From: Alistipes sp.
Lineage (GTDB): Bacteria > Bacteroidota > Bacteroidia > Bacteroidales > Rikenellaceae
NCBI GenBank assembly: GCA_031285485.1
Contig: JAITWC010000172.1
Location: 1-25,679, forward strand
DNA: 25,679 nucleotides
Reading direction: 5' to 3'
Made by a program: the position numbers and the translations under genes. The notes beneath the pieces are model-generated. The model made no database searches. It was given only the letters and a program-made list of their open reading frames with translations, and was not told the origin of the DNA. Below, piece after piece: positions 23,211 through 25,679 of the stretch; the stretch's first letter is position 1; each line of letters begins with the position of its first letter.

Positions 23211-23294
23211 TGCTGTAACTGTTAGTGCGTAATACGCAACTGCAAGCTACTACATTTTCATGTTCGTTGGCGTGACTATCGCCTCATGAGAGTT
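23211..23294. other. Short intergenic remnant upstream of the IS110 transposase
   Basis: This 84-bp AT-richer stretch lies between the transposase start and the hydrolase stop. It holds a perfect interrupted palindrome TGCGTA-A-TACGCA at 23226-23238. In IS110 elements the region upstream of the recombinase encodes the guide (bridge) RNA, so this may be a truncated leftover of that end; it looks too short to be complete. I could not identify an intact IS terminus. Confidence 0.35.
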
Positions 23295-24107
23295 TTAATT
23301 GTCGTTGACACCCATAAATCCAAGTATCGCCCCGGCCGCGGCGCGAGGCTCTTCGATGAGGCCGTTGTGACCCGAACCTTCGAGCCACACCACCCTCGCC
23401 TGTGGTTGCCGTTCGATCATCGCGGCGGCCACCTCCGGGGTTATGTACTCGTCGTGCCGACCGAGGATAAACAGCTGCGGCACCGGCAGAACCCGTAGCA
23501 TATCGTTCATGTCGGGCCGCGCGGACATTCCGCGCAGCAGCGCCGTGATGCCCTCGTTCTCGGTGAGCATCACTCCCTCGGCGAGGTCTTCGATGCGGTC
23601 GGCCATACGGCGGTGGTTCCCGGGCGCGAACCCGCGGCCCGGCTGCGTACGCGACAGCAGTTCCTTCTTTCCCCCCTCGATGATGGCGATCTCCCGCTCC
23701 CGCTCTTCACGTTTGGCATGACTGTCGGCGTTCGGGGTCGACGACAACAGCACCAGCCCGTCGAGCATCTCCGGATGTGCCGCGGCCAGCGCCAACGCCA
23801 CATATCCGCCCATCGAATGGCCCACCACGGTACACCGGGCGACACCCGATGCAACAAGCGCGTCGAGCACCACTCCGGCCACGAAATCCATAGTGTGCAC
23901 CGGCCCCCGAACCTCCGAGATGCCGTGTCCGGGCAGATCGAAAGCCACCACACGGGCGGCCCCCTCCAACAGAGGCGCCACATCGTCCCATATATCGAGA
24001 TTCTCCAGATAACCGTGCAGCAAAACCACAACCCGACCTCTCCCGGTCTCCCCGCTGTCGGCAACCCGCAGAGCCATACCCCCGGCAATCATGAATTTTT
24101 CCATCAT
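23295..24107 (-). CDS. Alpha/beta-hydrolase fold protein
   Basis: A 270-residue cytoplasmic alpha/beta hydrolase. The oxyanion-side motif is VVVLLHGYLENLDIW and the nucleophile elbow is VVGHSMGGYVAL. The acid is in LFILGRHDEYI and the catalytic His in LEGSGHNGLIEEP, so the Ser-Asp-His triad is complete. The region between them (SHAKREEREREIAIIEGGKKELLSRT) is a lid typical of small esterases and C-C hydrolases of the MhpC/BioH type. I chose the ATG pair at 24107/24104 because the open frame further upstream runs through the divergent promoter region. The substrate cannot be read. It is divergent from the nitroreductase gene and downstream-adjacent to the IS110 remnant. Confidence 0.9.
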   Translation of the reverse strand: MMEKFMIAGGMALRVADSGETGRGRVVVLLHGYLENLDIWDDVAPLLEGAARVVAFDLPGHGISEVRGPVHTMDFVAGVVLDALVASGVARCTVVGHSMGGYVALALAAAHPEMLDGLVLLSSTPNADSHAKREEREREIAIIEGGKKELLSRTQPGRGFAPGNHRRMADRIEDLAEGVMLTENEGITALLRGMSARPDMNDMLRVLPVPQLFILGRHDEYITPEVAAAMIERQPQARVVWLEGSGHNGLIEEPRAAAGAILGFMGVNDN

Positions 24108-24112
24108 GCCCG

Positions 24113-24120
24113 CAAAAGTA
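24113..24120 (-). promoter_or_regulatory. Possible -7 element for the hydrolase gene
   Basis: On the minus strand TACTTTTG fits the TAnnTTTG consensus. It ends only 5 nt before the ATG at 24107, so use of it would give a nearly leaderless transcript. No clear TTTG lies at the -33 distance. Confidence 0.3.
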
Positions 24121-24124
24121 ATCA

Positions 24125-24153
24125 TTTGGCACGAAAAATAAACGCTATATTTG
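24125..24153 (+). promoter_or_regulatory. Bacteroidota-type promoter upstream of the nitroreductase gene
   Basis: TTTG at 24125-24128 and TATATTTG at 24146-24153 match the Bacteroidota -33 (TTTG) and -7 (TAnnTTTG) consensus with a 17-bp spacer. The predicted leader to the ATG at 24221 is roughly 60 nt. It lies in a distinctly AT-rich island of the otherwise GC-rich window. Confidence 0.7.
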
Positions 24154-24179
24154 CAGTTGTGAAAGAAAATAACTCTCGA

Positions 24180-24203
24180 ATGAAACACGCAAAGCATAAC
24201 TAA
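24180..24203 (+). other. Seven-codon mini-ORF in the nitroreductase leader
   Basis: ATG AAA CAC GCA AAG CAT AAC TAA encodes MKHAKHN and ends 17 bp before the nitroreductase start. It could be a leader peptide or chance. Nothing else in the leader, such as a clear hairpin, supports attenuation. Confidence 0.2.
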
Positions 24204-24220
24204 CTAACGATACGACAACG

Positions 24221-24964
24221 ATGATACGAGAAATAGCTGAACACCGGTCGCACCGAAGATTCCGCCCCGACCCCATACCTGCCGCCGTGATGAGCGAGAT
24301 GTTAGAGGCTGCCGTGCGCGCCTCCAATACCGGCAACATGCAGGCGTACAGCATCGTGGTCACCACCGACCCCGAGCTGTTGCAAAGCCTCGCCCCTACA
24401 CATCTCAACCAACCTACCGCCCACGCCCCGGCCATAATCACTTTCTGCGCCGACGTGAGGCGATTTTCGAGGTGGTGTGAACTGCGTGGCGCGACCCCTG
24501 AGTACGACAACTTCGTGTGGTTCCTCGGCGCCATGACCGACGCGGTGCTCGCCTCGGCCAACCTAGTGCTCCAGGCTGAGGCGCACGGGTTGGGTATCTG
24601 CTACCTCGGCACCACCCACTACAATGCCCCCGAGATCACCGAGATACTGAGACTCCCGGATAGCGTGATCCCGGTGATGGCCCTATCCTGCGGCTATCCC
24701 GCCACCGAGGTTCAGCTAACCGATCGCCTGCCACTCGAAGCGGTCGTTCACAGTGACGTTTACCGCGAACCGTCGGACGCTGAGATCGAGAGTTTTTGGG
24801 CCGCCCGCGAAGCCTCGCCCGAGACCGCCGAGCTGCTGAAAGCCAACGACCTCCCTACCCTTGCCCGCATCTTCACCGAACGGCGATACAAAGGCGAGGA
24901 TAACCGCGCCTTCTCACGAAAATACTTCGATCACCTCGTCGAAAAAGGCTTTTTCAATCAATAA
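24221..24964 (+). CDS. Nitroreductase-family FMN-dependent oxidoreductase (NfsA/Frp-like)
   Basis: A 247-residue nitroreductase-fold protein. The N-terminal RSHRRFRPDPIP supplies the conserved FMN-phosphate-binding Arg cluster, and ASNTGNMQAYSIVV is the isoalloxazine-contacting segment. ANLVLQAEAHGLGICYLGTT is the typical central helix-turn, followed by the VIPVMALSCGYPA strand, and the C-terminal extension resembles NfsA/Frp. Members reduce nitroaromatics, quinones or flavins with NAD(P)H. It has its own Bacteroidota promoter and is followed after only 6 bp by the TamL-like gene, so the two probably share a transcript. No functional tie to the pigment operon is visible. Confidence 0.92.
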   Translation: MIREIAEHRSHRRFRPDPIPAAVMSEMLEAAVRASNTGNMQAYSIVVTTDPELLQSLAPTHLNQPTAHAPAIITFCADVRRFSRWCELRGATPEYDNFVWFLGAMTDAVLASANLVLQAEAHGLGICYLGTTHYNAPEITEILRLPDSVIPVMALSCGYPATEVQLTDRLPLEAVVHSDVYREPSDAEIESFWAAREASPETAELLKANDLPTLARIFTERRYKGEDNRAFSRKYFDHLVEKGFFNQ

Positions 24965-24970
24965 AACGAC

Positions 24971-25679
24971 ATGCGCGGAAGGATTATCATCATAGCGTTG
25001 ACACTCGCGGCGGGAGCGATGCTCTCGTCGTGCGGAGTGACGCGCCGCTTTCCCGAGGGCAGCTACATGCTTAAACGCAACGTCATCAAGGCCGACCGCC
25101 ACACTCCCCGCCGCGAGCGCATCACTGCCACCGAACTCGACCGCTACGTGTTGCCGTCGACCAACCACCACTTCCTCGGCACCAACCTCTACCCTTGGCT
25201 GTGGGCCCAGGCCGACCCGGAGAAACAGACCGGATGGCACAACTTCCTGCGCGGCGCGGGCGAGCAACCCATAGTGTGGAATCCCGCCATAACCGCCCGC
25301 TCGGTCGACAATCTCCAAACTTACATCGCCTTGCGCGGGTTCTTCTCGGGTACGATCGATGCACGGGTCGACACACTAAGGCGTAAAAAGGTGAGTGTAA
25401 CATACAGAGTCACTCAAGGGCCTCCGTCCCACATAGGCCGCATCACCCGCACGTTCCGCGACACCACGCTGCGCGACGTAGTGATGGCGGACTCCATCCA
25501 CACGCTACTCCATACGGGTGACATATTCGACACCGGAGTGATGGACGACGAGCGGTCGCGCATCACCTCTCTGTTGCGCGACCGCGGCTACTACAACTTC
25601 AATGTGGGCCACATAACCTACATCGCCGACTCGACCGGATCGGCCACCCGCAACCGCACAATCGACATCGATATGACGA
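24971..25679 (+). CDS. TamL/BamA-like outer-membrane assembly lipoprotein, N-terminal part (cut by window end)
   Basis: The reading frame is open from the ATG at 24971 to the window end (236 codons). It begins with a lipoprotein signal (RIIIIALTLAAGAMLSSC, lipobox LSSC), then GVTRRFPEGSYMLKRN. The visible part contains POTRA-like repeats: NLQTYIALRGFFSGTIDARV and VSVTYRVTQGPPSHIGRIT, then RITSLLRDRGYYNFNVGHITY, each in the helix-strand pattern typical of BamA/TamA. A lipidated TamA relative (TamL) is characteristic of Bacteroidota and would act in the outer membrane with a TamB-like partner. The beta-barrel, needed to confirm the call, lies beyond the window. Confidence 0.85.
   Translation, partial: MRGRIIIIALTLAAGAMLSSCGVTRRFPEGSYMLKRNVIKADRHTPRRERITATELDRYVLPSTNHHFLGTNLYPWLWAQADPEKQTGWHNFLRGAGEQPIVWNPAITARSVDNLQTYIALRGFFSGTIDARVDTLRRKKVSVTYRVTQGPPSHIGRITRTFRDTTLRDVVMADSIHTLLHTGDIFDTGVMDDERSRITSLLRDRGYYNFNVGHITYIADSTGSATRNRTIDIDMT

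Noticed and set aside
1..25679. tRNA, rRNA or riboswitch genes
   Set aside because: I saw no tRNA-like cloverleaf, rRNA segment or recognisable riboswitch in the few intergenic spaces.

Overview
The window is a GC-rich stretch of a Bacteroidota chromosome, most likely from the order Bacteroidales. An Alistipes-like Rikenellaceae genome would fit, but that is inference. Support comes from a Bacteroidota-type promoter (TTTG...TATATTTG), a lipoprotein form of a TamA/BamA-type protein, sparse Shine-Dalgarno sequences, and a trifunctional exporter/acyltransferase/methyltransferase fusion known from this phylum. Both window ends cut through genes.

Positions 1-18653 (+) form one nearly continuous operon for an aryl-polyene/flexirubin-like type II polyketide pigment. 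It runs: partial ketosynthase (KS), acyl carrier protein (ACP), HtrB/LpxL-like acyltransferase, O-methyltransferase-like enzyme, dehydratase, hot-dog thioesterase, KS fused to a truncated KS, second ACP, third KS, free-standing truncated KS (chain-length-factor-like), membrane-anchored NodB deacetylase, LolA-like periplasmic carrier, second dehydratase, GT2-DUF2062 glycosyltransferase, 1280-residue MMPL exporter/PlsC acyltransferase/methyltransferase, CrtI-like FAD oxidoreductase, C45 Ntn acyltransferase/hydrolase and PaaK-like adenylate-forming enzyme. Most junctions overlap by 1-22 bp, which suggests translational coupling. The inferred scheme is that the adenylating enzyme activates an aryl starter, KS/truncated-KS pairs extend it on the ACPs, dehydratases create the polyene, methyl-, acyl- and glycosyltransferases decorate or lipidate it, and MMPL plus LolA move it to the outer membrane. 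No ketoreductase, phosphopantetheinyl transferase or aromatic ammonia-lyase lies in the window. A small secreted protein of unknown function (18674-19219) closes the plus-strand run.

Positions 19406-22405 (-) encode a 999-residue protein with two receiver-like domains followed by a PEP-synthase/PPDK-type ATP-grasp domain. Upstream of it lies a broken IS110-family transposase (22440-23210, -), then an alpha/beta hydrolase (-). A divergent promoter region follows, then a nitroreductase-family protein (+) and the start of a TamL-like outer-membrane assembly lipoprotein (+).

The least explained structure is a family of exact 42-bp-period tandem repeats at three places: 5429-5680 (six units), about 19220-19408 (four full units plus partial ends, opposite strand) and 22471-22596 (three divergent units fused to the broken transposase). 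Two arrays share a run-in sequence. The period is 14 codons and one frame stays open, and the best-conserved units carry a perfect 12-bp palindrome. They occupy gaps at gene ends rather than gene bodies.
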